The notes under the pieces: model-generated
Databases searched by the model: none
Told to the model about the DNA's origin: nothing
What the model saw: the letters and a program-made list of their open reading frames with translations, nothing else
In this document: positions 50,585 through 59,338 of the stretch, in pieces
Position numbering within the stretch: the first letter of the stretch is position 1
Layout: every line of letters starts with the position of its first letter
Program-made: the position numbers and the translations under genes
Source: Brevibacterium pigmentatum
GTDB taxonomy: Bacteria; Actinomycetota; Actinomycetes; Actinomycetales; Brevibacteriaceae
Direction: 5' to 3'
Assembly (NCBI RefSeq): GCF_011617465.1
Contig: NZ_CP050153.1
Span: 3,596,001 to 3,660,000 of the forward strand
Length of the DNA: 64,000 bases

Positions 50585-53365
50585 ATGAGAATTCCTGCAC
50601 GGCCGGCCACGATTCCCCCGCAGCTGCCCGAGTGGGACCCCGCCTGGTCCCGAATCGTCGAGGCGAGAACCTCCGACGGGACGCATGCGTTCCATGTGCT
50701 CGACACGCTGCCCACCCTGACCGCAGCCGGTGTGGAGCCGGCGGGCACGATCGTCGCCCTCCACGGCAATCCGACCTGGTCGTATCTGTGGCGTCGGCTG
50801 GCCCGCGCCACCGTCGATGCCGCGCAGTCCGGCGGCCGCGCCTGGCGGCTCATCGCCCCCGACCAGCTCGAGATGGGCTTCTCCGAACGGCTCGCCCACG
50901 AGTCGATGCCCGCCCCGAAGTCCCCCGAGGTGCGTCGCATCGCCGATCGCATCGCCGATTTCGATGCCGTCGTCTCCGATCTGTTCGCCGAGGTGGCCGC
51001 CACCGGATCCGACACCCACCCGATCGTGACGATCGGTCACGACTGGGGCGGCGTCCTCTCGCTCGGCTGGGCGGCCCGGAACACAGACCGCGTGTCCGCG
51101 GCCATCAGCCTCAACACGGCCGTCCACCAGCCCGAGGATGCCCCGGTGCCTGCACCGCTGCGCGCGACCTTGGCCGGGCCCATGCTGCCGACGGCCACCG
51201 TGCTCACCGACTGGTTCCTGCGCGTGACACTGAGCCTCGGCGATCTCGATGCCGAGACGAAGGACGCATTCCACGCCCCGTACCGGAAGGCAGAGGACCG
51301 GTGGGCGATCGGCAATTTCGTCGCCGATATCCCCGTCGACGACACTCATGCCTCCGATCCCGAACTCCAGCGCATCGGCAAGGACATCGCCGCCTTCGAC
51401 AAGCCGGCTCTGCTCATCTGGGGCCCGAAGGATCCGGTGTTCCTCGAACGCTATCTGCGGGACCTGCGCCAGCGTCTGCCGCAAGCCGATGTGCACCGGT
51501 TCGAAACGGCTTCCCACCTCGTCAGCGAAGATCACGATGTTCCCGGTCTCGTCCTCGACTGGCTCAGCGCCCGGTTCGATTCGCCCGACACGGCGAACAC
51601 CCCCACCGAGGCGGCCCCCGCGAAGGGATCGTCCGCACGGTCGGGAACGGCCGCCTCGGCGAAGGGATCGACTTCCGATGCCGCGGATGACTCCGCCGAC
51701 AGCGGCGCGGACGTGCGCGCGGTGACGGCGATCCTCGATGCACGCCGTGACGACGAGGCGATCGCCTCGGTCGACTTCGCACAGAACCCCGCGCAGCAGA
51801 TCACGTGGCGCCACCTGTGGCACGTCACGACGTCGATCGCGAACGGGCTGCTCGACCTCGGCGTGAAACCCGGGGATCGGGTGTCCATGCTCGTGCCTCC
51901 GGGCAACAATCTCACCGCCGCGCTCTATGCGTGTCTGAAGATCGGTGCGGTCGCCGTCGTCGCCGACGCCGGACTCGGCCCGAAGGGGATGACCCGGGCG
52001 GTCACCTCGGCAGATCCGCAGTGGATCATCGGCGAGCTGCCCGGACTCACCCTGGCACGAGCCTTCGGTTGGCCGGGGCGGCGGATCTCCGTGCGTCCGC
52101 TCGGGCCCGTACGCTTCCGCCTGTTCAAAACGGAGACGAGCCTGACCGAACTCTCCCGCACACCGCACCGGGACGCGCTGCCGACCCCGGCACCGGATGC
52201 CGATGCGGCGATCCTCTTCACCTCCGGGTCGACCGGACCCGCGAAGGGTGTGCGCTATACGCATGCGGACATCTCCTCGTTGGCGGCCGTGCTGACCAGG
52301 ACCTTCAACGTCACGGAGGGCACCGGTCTGGTGGCCGGCTTCCCACCGTTCGCGCTGTTGGGACCGGCCATCGGGGCCACCTCGGTGACACCGGACATGT
52401 CGGTGACGAAACCGAAGACGCTCACGGCCACGGCGATCGCCGATGCGATCATCGCCGGACGAGCGACCATGGTCTTCGCCTCCCCTGCGGCCTACACGAA
52501 CGTCGCCGCGACCGCTGCGGACCTCGACGAGCAGCAGCGAGCAGCGTGCGCCGGAGTCGAACTCGTGCTCTCGGCTGGTGCGCCCGTGCCTCTGGAGCTC
52601 ATGGACGCCATCGCCGAGGTGTTCCCGAACGCGTCCATCCACTCCCCCTACGGTATGACCGAAGGGCTCCTGCTCACCGACATCGACCGTGACGGAGTCG
52701 CTGCCGCCGACGCCACCGGCGGCCTCGGAGTGTGCGTGGGGCAGCCGATCGACGGCGTCGAACTCGCTCTGGCACCCATCGATGAGTCGGGCGCATCCTC
52801 CGATGAGCTGCTGCAGGGCGAGGCCGCGCAGGGCCGCCTCGGCGAATTCGTCGTCAGCGCCGCCCATATCAAGTCCGGCTACGACAACCTGTGGCGCACC
52901 ACTGCGGATTCGGCTCGCGACGATCTGCACGGTCTGACCTGGCACCGGACGAACGACATCGGCCATATCGATGACGCCGGTCGGGTGTGGCTCGAAGGAC
53001 GCCTGCAGCATGTCGTCACGACGCCACGTGGGCCGGTCGGGCCCGGTGGTCTCGAGGCGCTCATCGACGCCGACGAACAGGTCAGCCGCAGCTCCGTCGT
53101 CGGAATCGGCCCCGTCGGCACTCAGGCTCTCGTGGCGGTGCTCGACGCCGAGGGCACCTCGCTCTCACCGGGTCTGGCGCCCTTGGACCTGACGGAACGT
53201 CTGCGGGAGACGGTCGCCGAGGCTGGCGGTCATGATCTGGCTGCGGTGCTCGTGGCGCCCGAATTCCCCACCGACATCCGCCACAATTCGAAGATCGACC
53301 GTTCCCGCCTCGCCGCCTGGGCCGACAGCGTCCTGGCCGGTGGGCAGGTGCGTGGAAGCGTCTGA
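50585..53365 (+). CDS. oleBC: OleBC fusion: beta-lactone decarboxylase and beta-lactone synthetase
   Basis: About 926 residues. The N-terminal roughly 330 residues are an OleB of the haloalkane dehalogenase-like alpha/beta hydrolase family (HGNPTWSYLWRRL, nucleophile Asp153 in TIGHDWGGVLSL), which decarboxylates the beta-lactone. A low-complexity Ala/Ser/Thr/Gly linker (about 335-380) joins it to an OleC AMP-ligase domain with AILFTSGSTGPAKGVRYTHA, HSPYGMTEGLLLTD and, near the end, SKIDRSRLAAW, which makes the lactone. This gene fusion is known in actinobacteria. ATG 50585 is 8 bp after oleA; an in-frame GTG at 50570 would overlap oleA by 7 bp. Confidence 0.92.
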   Translation: MRIPARPATIPPQLPEWDPAWSRIVEARTSDGTHAFHVLDTLPTLTAAGVEPAGTIVALHGNPTWSYLWRRLARATVDAAQSGGRAWRLIAPDQLEMGFSERLAHESMPAPKSPEVRRIADRIADFDAVVSDLFAEVAATGSDTHPIVTIGHDWGGVLSLGWAARNTDRVSAAISLNTAVHQPEDAPVPAPLRATLAGPMLPTATVLTDWFLRVTLSLGDLDAETKDAFHAPYRKAEDRWAIGNFVADIPVDDTHASDPELQRIGKDIAAFDKPALLIWGPKDPVFLERYLRDLRQRLPQADVHRFETASHLVSEDHDVPGLVLDWLSARFDSPDTANTPTEAAPAKGSSARSGTAASAKGSTSDAADDSADSGADVRAVTAILDARRDDEAIASVDFAQNPAQQITWRHLWHVTTSIANGLLDLGVKPGDRVSMLVPPGNNLTAALYACLKIGAVAVVADAGLGPKGMTRAVTSADPQWIIGELPGLTLARAFGWPGRRISVRPLGPVRFRLFKTETSLTELSRTPHRDALPTPAPDADAAILFTSGSTGPAKGVRYTHADISSLAAVLTRTFNVTEGTGLVAGFPPFALLGPAIGATSVTPDMSVTKPKTLTATAIADAIIAGRATMVFASPAAYTNVAATAADLDEQQRAACAGVELVLSAGAPVPLELMDAIAEVFPNASIHSPYGMTEGLLLTDIDRDGVAAADATGGLGVCVGQPIDGVELALAPIDESGASSDELLQGEAAQGRLGEFVVSAAHIKSGYDNLWRTTADSARDDLHGLTWHRTNDIGHIDDAGRVWLEGRLQHVVTTPRGPVGPGGLEALIDADEQVSRSSVVGIGPVGTQALVAVLDAEGTSLSPGLAPLDLTERLRETVAEAGGHDLAAVLVAPEFPTDIRHNSKIDRSRLAAWADSVLAGGQVRGSV

Positions 53366-53374
53366 GGAGTTGAA

Positions 53375-54343
53375 GTGAGAATCACCGTCACCGGAGCCTC
53401 CGGACTGCTCGGTTCGTCCGTCGCTCGTGAGCTCGTCACCGCTGGTCACGAGGTCACGACCCTGCAGCGTCGCCCCTCTGGGGTCGACGGCGCCACCGAT
53501 GTGGTGGGGTCGGTGACCGATGCGGCTGCCGTTGAGAAGGCGGTCACCGGCGCCGAGGCGGTCGTGCACTTGGCCGCGAAGGTGTCCATGATGGGTGACC
53601 CCAAGGAATTCGAGGCCGTGAACATCGGCGGCACCCGCACTCTCGTCGATGCGGCTCGGGCCGCCGGCGTACAGCGCCTGGTCCATATCTCATCGCCGTC
53701 GGTGGCCCATACCGGTGAGTCGATCATCGGCGACGGCGCCGAACCGGCATCTCCGGAGTCTGCGCGCGGCGAGTATGCGCGGACCAAGGGGGCCGGTGAG
53801 CGGATTGCCCTGGGAGCGGACTCGTCCGACTTCCGGGTACTCGTCCTGCGGCCCCACCTCATGTGGGGTCCTGGTGACACTCAGCTCACGGAACGGGTCA
53901 TCGATCGCGCCCGATCGGGGCGGATGCCGGTGCTCGGTTCGGGAGCGGCGTTGGTCGACACCCTGTTCGTCGACAATGCAGTGGAGGCGATCGTCGCGGC
54001 GGTGACCGCGGTCGATTCCACCCATGGTGAGGCATTGGTGGTGACGAACGGTCAGCCTCGGCCGATCGGTGAGCTGATGTCACGCATCGCGATCGCCGGC
54101 GGTGCGGCGGAGCCGAAGCTGCGCATTCCGGTGGCACCGGCGCTGGCAGCAGGGTCTGTGGTCGAAAAGGTGTGGGAGTTCGGAGAGCATGACGACGAAC
54201 CGCCGTTGACGAGGTTCCTCGCCGAACAGCTGTCGACCGCGCATTGGTTCGATCAGCGGCGGACGCAGGAAGTCCTCGGTTGGGCTCCCCGAGTCAGCAT
54301 CGAAGAGGGGCTGGAGAAGTTGGCACAGCACTACCGGCCCTGA
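53375..54343 (+). CDS. oleD: OleD: NADPH-dependent 2-alkyl-3-ketoacid reductase
   Basis: 322 residues of the extended SDR family. OleD reduces the OleA product to a 2-alkyl-3-hydroxyacid for OleC. Nucleotide motif ITVTGASGLLGSSVARELV, LVHISSPSVAHTGE and the catalytic Tyr/Lys of YARTK are present, as in other OleD proteins. The GTG start is 9 bp after oleBC with GAGG upstream. It converges on the ferredoxin gene with no base between the two stop codons. Confidence 0.9.
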   Translation: MRITVTGASGLLGSSVARELVTAGHEVTTLQRRPSGVDGATDVVGSVTDAAAVEKAVTGAEAVVHLAAKVSMMGDPKEFEAVNIGGTRTLVDAARAAGVQRLVHISSPSVAHTGESIIGDGAEPASPESARGEYARTKGAGERIALGADSSDFRVLVLRPHLMWGPGDTQLTERVIDRARSGRMPVLGSGAALVDTLFVDNAVEAIVAAVTAVDSTHGEALVVTNGQPRPIGELMSRIAIAGGAAEPKLRIPVAPALAAGSVVEKVWEFGEHDDEPPLTRFLAEQLSTAHWFDQRRTQEVLGWAPRVSIEEGLEKLAQHYRP

Positions 54344-54559
54344 TCAGCGCGGAGGGATCTGATGCTCGTCGAGCTGGATCGCCTTCGACGGGCACAGGTA
54401 CTCTGCTGCCCGGACGGCCTCCCGCTGCGATTCGGGAGGTGACGTGTCGTTGAGCTTCGCAAATCCCTCATTCTCATCTGGGTTCGAAGAGACTTCGGGC
54501 GCGACGAATCCGCAATTGCCGGACGCAACGCACATGCTCGAATGCAGTGTGATCTTCAT
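54344..54559 (-). CDS. Small ferredoxin, [3Fe-4S]-type
   Basis: 71 residues: MKITLHSSMCVASGNCGFV contains Cys10 and Cys16, and a third Cys56 lies in the C-terminal YLCPSKAI, the CP..AI pattern of actinobacterial three-cysteine ferredoxins. These small proteins usually pass electrons to P450s or oxygenases. It lies 56 bp downstream of the desaturase gene on the same strand, so it is the likely electron donor of that desaturase; this is inferred from context. The stop codon abuts the oleD stop. Confidence 0.85.
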   Translation of the reverse strand: MKITLHSSMCVASGNCGFVAPEVSSNPDENEGFAKLNDTSPPESQREAVRAAEYLCPSKAIQLDEHQIPPR

Positions 54560-54615
54560 CGGTTCGCTCCTGAGTGGTGGATGCGGCACATCGGTTTGAG
54601 GATCAGGCATGGACG

Positions 54616-55659
54616 TCACCCTCGGTATCGTCGCACGAGCGGACAGGTGTAGGGATCCTGTCCTCTCACGCCGACCTGGCTGAGATAGGCGACAACCGTG
54701 GCCGCTGCCTCGGTCAGTGTCCTCTCCGTGTACGGGATGTCGTAGCGGGCGCAGCGCTCGCGGACGATCGTCTGCATCTTCGGGAGGCTGGTGCGCGGCG
54801 CGGCCGGGAACAGGTGATGTTCGATCTGGAACTGCAGACCGCCGAGGAAGAATCGTGCCACCGGCCCGTCCTTGATATTCCTGGACATGACCACCTGCCT
54901 GCGCAGGAAGTCGATGTGGATTCCCTTCTCGACGGTGGGCATCCCGATGTGGTTGAGGGCGAAGGCCCCACCGAGAAGGATCCCGAAGAAGCCGACCTGC
55001 ACACCGAAGAACGCGCACGCCATGCCGAATGGCAGCACAACGAAGAGAAGCGAGAGATAGCCTCCATGCCGGACCGCGATCAGCACGATCTCGGTGATGC
55101 GGTGAGGCACATTCGGAGCCGAGAACAGGGTCTTCAGCGATGCGTAATGAAGGTTCGCTCCCTCCAAGAACAGCAGGGGGACGAAGAACGCGCCCTGGTG
55201 ACTGGAGAGAAAGGCTCCTATCCCTCTGCGACGGCCCGCGGCGTTGGGGGTCATCGCAATGAGATTGGAGTCGATGTCGGGGTCGACGCCCTCCTGATTC
55301 GGATAGGCGTGATGCGTGTTGTGTTTGGCCATCCACCAGCTGAAGCTGAGCCCCATGAACAATCCCGCGATGATGCGCGATGTCCACTCGTTCCATCCCC
55401 TTGAGGCGAAGATCTCACGATGGGCGGCTTCATGCGAGAGGAAGCCGAGCTGAGCCATGACCATCCCGATCAACCCGGCAGTGATGAGTTGGAACCATGT
55501 GGCTCCGAAGGCGATGACGGCTGCGAGCAAACCGGCCAGAACCACCAGCCAGGCAACGATCCGGCTGAGATAGAAGCTTCGGTGTCGACGCATCAGACCA
55601 GCGTCATGGATGGTCCCGCTGAGTTGCCGATACGACTCGACGTACTTGGCGACCGCCAT
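54616..55659 (-). CDS. Membrane fatty acid desaturase
   Basis: 347 residues. It introduces a double bond into fatty acyl chains at a di-iron site in the membrane. All three histidine boxes are visible: HEAAH, HNTHH and QFQIEHH, with four hydrophobic stretches (AWLVVLAGLLAAVIAFGATW, LITAGLIGMVMAQLGF, YLSLLFVVLPFGMACAFFG and GFFGILLGGAF). The QxxHH third box resembles front-end (delta-6-type) desaturases, but no cytochrome b5 domain is fused; the adjacent ferredoxin may replace it. ATG 55659 is favoured over a GTG three codons upstream. Its closeness to the ole operon suggests unsaturated fatty acyl supply, by inference. Confidence 0.88.
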   Translation of the reverse strand: MAVAKYVESYRQLSGTIHDAGLMRRHRSFYLSRIVAWLVVLAGLLAAVIAFGATWFQLITAGLIGMVMAQLGFLSHEAAHREIFASRGWNEWTSRIIAGLFMGLSFSWWMAKHNTHHAYPNQEGVDPDIDSNLIAMTPNAAGRRRGIGAFLSSHQGAFFVPLLFLEGANLHYASLKTLFSAPNVPHRITEIVLIAVRHGGYLSLLFVVLPFGMACAFFGVQVGFFGILLGGAFALNHIGMPTVEKGIHIDFLRRQVVMSRNIKDGPVARFFLGGLQFQIEHHLFPAAPRTSLPKMQTIVRERCARYDIPYTERTLTEAAATVVAYLSQVGVRGQDPYTCPLVRRYRG

Positions 55660-55708
55660 TGATATCACCCCGCCCGAGAATGGTCGACGGGTTCAGAGGC
55701 TGGGACCA

Positions 55709-55729
55709 TTTGTCCAGTACTGTGCTAAA
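55709..55729. promoter_or_regulatory. Dyad centred on AGTACT upstream of the desaturase
   Basis: An imperfect 21-bp palindrome (TTTGTCCAGT and ACTGTGCTAAA) lies 50-70 bp upstream of the desaturase ATG; a TTGAAA on the minus strand at 55734-55739 could be a -35 box. The arrangement fits a regulator of TetR or related type. Confidence 0.35.
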
Positions 55730-55884
55730 CCCTTTTCAACATCGTAGGTTCGCTGGTCGTAAACAGCAATGGACGAGTCTCATAGACAGACCACGCACAG
55801 CCAGGGGTCGTGCCTCACATAGATTTCCGCGCGGAACTCTTCGCTCTCAAACGTCGACACTCACCCCACGTCGGCGCGAGGGCT

Positions 55885-57210
55885 TCAGAGCCGGTACTGG
55901 TTGTTCTCCTCGGCTGAGGGACCTCTGCGTTCCGGTGCCTGGTCTTCCGCAGTCTCGTCTTCGACAGGCTCTTCTTCAGCCGAGTCTGCAGACTCCTCGG
56001 CCTCGTCCGGCATCTTGCCGGAGAGCGCGTCGGCCGACATTCCGGGTTCACCGGTCGGCGGCGCCTCGAGCGAGGAGCCGCTCGCGGATTCGTCGAATTC
56101 CTCGGGGTCGAGCGTCGCCGGGTCTTCGGCGGGTCCTTCGAGTTCGGGGTCGGACGCCGAGGCGGACCCGCTGTCACTGACATCGTCCTTATCCAGTGAC
56201 GAAGCGGACATGGTCACGTTCGTCGTATCCGCAGCCTGTGGGGCGGCGGGCTGGCCCGGGAACGACGGCGGCATCGGCGGAGGCGGCGGCAGTTCGGACG
56301 AATCCCCTGACTGCGCGGCTGTCTTCTCATCGGCTTTCGACGGGATGTTTTCGACACCTTCTGCACCGGCGGCATCGGCGGGTGCGATGGGCTTGACTGC
56401 CTCTGCGGGCTGCGCGGGCTTCACCAGCAGATCGGGCTTCGCAGACTCAGTGCCACCGGTCGTGTCCTCGCCAGATTTCGGTGTTTCGATCGGTGCCGCG
56501 GCTTCATTCGGGGCAACTGCTTCGGACTCCATCGCATCCGCGGGCTGCCTCTCATCCTGCGAGGTCACGTCGTCTCCGGTTCCGTCCGATTCCAGGGACG
56601 ATTCCGTTTCCCCGTTCGGATCGGCGGCACCCTCGGTCGCATCATCGTCGGCGCCGCTTTCGGGATTATTCTCCTCAGAGGTCGAGCCGTCAGTCGCTTC
56701 GGCGTCTGTGGCAGCGGAAGGCTCATCATCGGCACGGTCACCGGCCTGGTCGGTCCCTTCGCTCTCGAAAGACGCTCCCTCGGTGGGAGCCGCCTCCGCA
56801 GACTCACCCTCGGCAGCCGAATCACCTTCGGCAGCAGGCGCGCCCTCAGAGGCCGACTCACCGTCGGTGGAGGTCGCCTCGGAGGATTGGGCGGTCGATC
56901 CCGGCAGGGCACCGTCGACGCCTTCGAGGCTCACTCCCGCCTCGGCGGCGAGTCGGGCACGTCGTTCGGCACGGGCCTTCGCTCGGTCGTCTTCGCTCTT
57001 CTGCGCCTTGGCCTTGGCCTTCGCCGATTCGCCCTTCGGCTGGGTCGGGCGCACGGCCTCCCAGATGAGCAGGACGACGAGCATGGTCAGTCCGACGATG
57101 ACGCCCATGAGGATCGAACCCCACGGTCGCGCCATCGCAAAGAAGTCGAAGATGGCGTTCAGACCGAACATGACCGCCAGGCCGAGGATCAGTGCAACCA
57201 GGAATCTCAT
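55885..57210 (-). CDS. Membrane protein with very long acidic disordered tail
   Basis: 441 residues from ATG 57210. Two membrane helices at the start (MRFLVALILGLAVMFGLNAI and ILMGVIVGLTMLVVLLIW) are followed by an Ala/Lys/Arg/Glu-rich coiled section (about 60-90) and then about 350 residues of acidic, low-complexity sequence rich in Glu, Ser, Ala, Asp, Pro and Thr, with a short PPPPPMPP stretch. It has no recognisable domain. Such architecture is often found in actinobacterial membrane scaffolds, but no role is inferred. On the opposite strand there is a long open frame, rejected as a shadow. Confidence 0.65.
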   Translation of the reverse strand: MRFLVALILGLAVMFGLNAIFDFFAMARPWGSILMGVIVGLTMLVVLLIWEAVRPTQPKGESAKAKAKAQKSEDDRAKARAERRARLAAEAGVSLEGVDGALPGSTAQSSEATSTDGESASEGAPAAEGDSAAEGESAEAAPTEGASFESEGTDQAGDRADDEPSAATDAEATDGSTSEENNPESGADDDATEGAADPNGETESSLESDGTGDDVTSQDERQPADAMESEAVAPNEAAAPIETPKSGEDTTGGTESAKPDLLVKPAQPAEAVKPIAPADAAGAEGVENIPSKADEKTAAQSGDSSELPPPPPMPPSFPGQPAAPQAADTTNVTMSASSLDKDDVSDSGSASASDPELEGPAEDPATLDPEEFDESASGSSLEAPPTGEPGMSADALSGKMPDEAEESADSAEEEPVEDETAEDQAPERRGPSAEENNQYRL

Positions 57211-57322
57211 AACCCCATTGTGCCCTCTCCTGGTCCGAGTGCAGGGAAATGGGTCGACTTTCGTGCCGATGGCACTCCCCGAGGATGTGCACCCCACCTC
57301 TTCACATCACTGTGCCATGCGT

Positions 57323-57328
57323 CACAAT
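57323..57328 (+). promoter_or_regulatory. -10 box for acyl-CoA synthetase gene
   Basis: CACAAT lies six bases before ATG 57335, with AGGATC between; a leaderless start is likely, though AGGA could serve as a poorly spaced ribosome site. Confidence 0.45.
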
Positions 57329-57334
57329 AGGATC

Positions 57335-59263
57335 ATGAACACCACCGAGAACTCCGCACCCAGCTACGACGACGTCGTGTCACGCATCGCCGAGGACCCC
57401 GAGGGGTTCTGGCTCGAGCAGGCCAGGAACCACATCGACTGGATCACCGAACCGACGAAGGCCGTCGACGATTCGAATGCGCCGATCTATCGCTGGTTCC
57501 CCGACGGCGAGCTCAACGTCTGCTACAACGCGATCGACCGCCATGTCGCGAACGGCCGCGGCGATCAGGCCGCCATCATCTACGACTCGCCGGTCACCGA
57601 CACCGTCCGTTCAATCACCTACGCAGAACTGCTCGACGAGGTCTCCCGCTTCGCGCGGGCTCTGTCCGACAAGGGCGTGACCAAGGGCGATCGAGTCGTC
57701 ATCTACATGCCGATGATCCCCGAGGCGGCCGTGGCCATGCTCGCCTGCGCCCGCCTCGGCGCGATCCACTCGGTCGTCTTCGGCGGCTTCGCCCCGAACG
57801 AACTGGCCGTGCGCATCGACGACACCGCCCCGAAGGCCGTCATCTCCACCTCCTGCGGTGTCGAGAAGAGCCGAGTCCTCGAATACAAGCCGATGCTCGA
57901 TGAGGCGATCGAGATCGCTGAGAACAAACCGGACTTCACCGTCATCGTCCAACGAGACGAACACCGCTGCGAACTCGGCGAGACCGACCTCGACTACGCC
58001 GAACTGCTCGACCAGACACCCGAGGGCATCGACCCCGTGCCCGTTAAGGCCACCGACGAGCTCTACGTCCTCTACACCTCGGGCACCACCGGCAAACCGA
58101 AGGGAATCGTCCGCGATTCCGGCGGATACGCGGTGGCCGGCGCTTTCTCGATGCCGACCGTCTTCGGTCTTCAGCCCGGCGACACGATGTTCACCGCCTC
58201 CGATGTCGGGTGGGTCGTCGGGCACACGTACATCATCTACGCACCCCTGCTCGCCGGCGTCACCTCGGTGCTCTATGAAGGCAAACCCGTGGGCACCCCC
58301 GATGCCGGAGCCTTCTTCCGCGCCATCGAGCAGCACAAGGTCAACGTCCACTTCACCGCCCCGACGGCCATGCGCGTGGTGCGCAAGGAGGATCCGAACG
58401 GTGAGTTGATGAAGAAGTACGACCTGTCGTCCCTGCGTGCGGAATTCCTCGCTGGGGAACGTCTCGATCCCGACACGTACGAGTGGACGACGAAGATCCT
58501 CGCCGAGGCGACCGGACGCGACATCCCCGTCGTCGACAACTGGTGGCAGACGGAGACCGGCTGGCCGATCACGGCCAATCCCCTGGGACTGAACCGATTC
58601 CCCCTCAAAGCAGGGTCGTCGACGAAGCCGACTCCCGGCTTCCAGGTCGAGGTCGTCGACCCCGGCGGCAAACCCGTTCCGGCCGGAGAGGAAGGGCTCA
58701 TCGTCATCAAGCTGCCGCTGCCTCCGGGCACCATGGCAACCGTGTGGGGCGATGACGAGCGGTTCATCTCCTCTTACCTCGCCGCCTTTGACGGCTATTA
58801 CCTCACCGGCGATTCCGGCTACCTCGATGAGGACGGCTACGTCTTCGTCATGGGCCGCACCGACGATGTCATCAACGTTGCCGGTCACCGCCTGTCCACC
58901 GGCATCATCGAGGCGGTCGTCGCTTCCCACCCGGCCGTGGCCGAGGCAGCTGTGATCGGCGTCCACGATGACGTGAAGGGGCAGATCCCGCGTGCCCTCG
59001 TCGTCCTCGGGGATTCCGCCGAGGCGGCCGACCCGGACACCGTCGTCGACGAACTCGTGGCGCTCGTGCGCAAGGAGATCGGGCCGGTCGCCGCATTCAA
59101 ACGCGTCGACATTGTCTCGGGTCTGCCGAAGACCCGGTCGGGCAAGATCCTGCGCAAGACGATGCGGCAGATCGCCGACGGCGACGCCGATCCGGCAGTG
59201 CCCTCGACGATCGAAGATCGCAGCGTTCTCGATGATCTCGGGGCGGTGCTCGCCCGCAGCTGA
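57335..59263 (+). CDS. prpE: Propionyl/acetyl-CoA synthetase-like acyl-CoA ligase
   Basis: 642 residues, close to the usual length of acetyl/propionyl-CoA synthetases. It activates a short-chain carboxylate with ATP to acyl-AMP, then to acyl-CoA. Motifs: LYTSGTTGKPKGIVRDSGG (P-loop), NWWQTETGWPI, TGDSGYLDEDGYVFVMGRTD and the C-terminal SGKILRKTMRQIA with the modifiable Lys. The GIVRD continuation and start WITEPTKAVDDSNAPIYRWF are closer to PrpE than to Acs; acetate remains possible. The far longer frame reaching 55901 is antisense to the acidic membrane protein. Confidence 0.85.
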   Translation: MNTTENSAPSYDDVVSRIAEDPEGFWLEQARNHIDWITEPTKAVDDSNAPIYRWFPDGELNVCYNAIDRHVANGRGDQAAIIYDSPVTDTVRSITYAELLDEVSRFARALSDKGVTKGDRVVIYMPMIPEAAVAMLACARLGAIHSVVFGGFAPNELAVRIDDTAPKAVISTSCGVEKSRVLEYKPMLDEAIEIAENKPDFTVIVQRDEHRCELGETDLDYAELLDQTPEGIDPVPVKATDELYVLYTSGTTGKPKGIVRDSGGYAVAGAFSMPTVFGLQPGDTMFTASDVGWVVGHTYIIYAPLLAGVTSVLYEGKPVGTPDAGAFFRAIEQHKVNVHFTAPTAMRVVRKEDPNGELMKKYDLSSLRAEFLAGERLDPDTYEWTTKILAEATGRDIPVVDNWWQTETGWPITANPLGLNRFPLKAGSSTKPTPGFQVEVVDPGGKPVPAGEEGLIVIKLPLPPGTMATVWGDDERFISSYLAAFDGYYLTGDSGYLDEDGYVFVMGRTDDVINVAGHRLSTGIIEAVVASHPAVAEAAVIGVHDDVKGQIPRALVVLGDSAEAADPDTVVDELVALVRKEIGPVAAFKRVDIVSGLPKTRSGKILRKTMRQIADGDADPAVPSTIEDRSVLDDLGAVLARS

Positions 59264-59290
59264 GAAGCCGGAGCCTTCAGCACGCAGACG

Positions 59291-59327
59291 CGATCCGGTG
59301 CGAACCTCGGAGGTTCGCACCGGATCG
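59291..59327. terminator. Terminator hairpin after the acyl-CoA synthetase
   Basis: A perfect 17-bp inverted repeat, CGATCCGGTGCGAACCT, with a 3-base loop (CGG) lies about 30 bp after the stop and 12 bp before the convergent gene's stop, so it serves both directions. Confidence 0.85.
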
Positions 59328-59338
59328 AGGCGGTTACG

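Noticed and set aside
55901-57334. Upstream 478-codon extension of the acyl-CoA synthetase
   Set aside because: Serine/alanine-rich antisense image of the acidic membrane protein; the family start and a -10 box lie at 57335.
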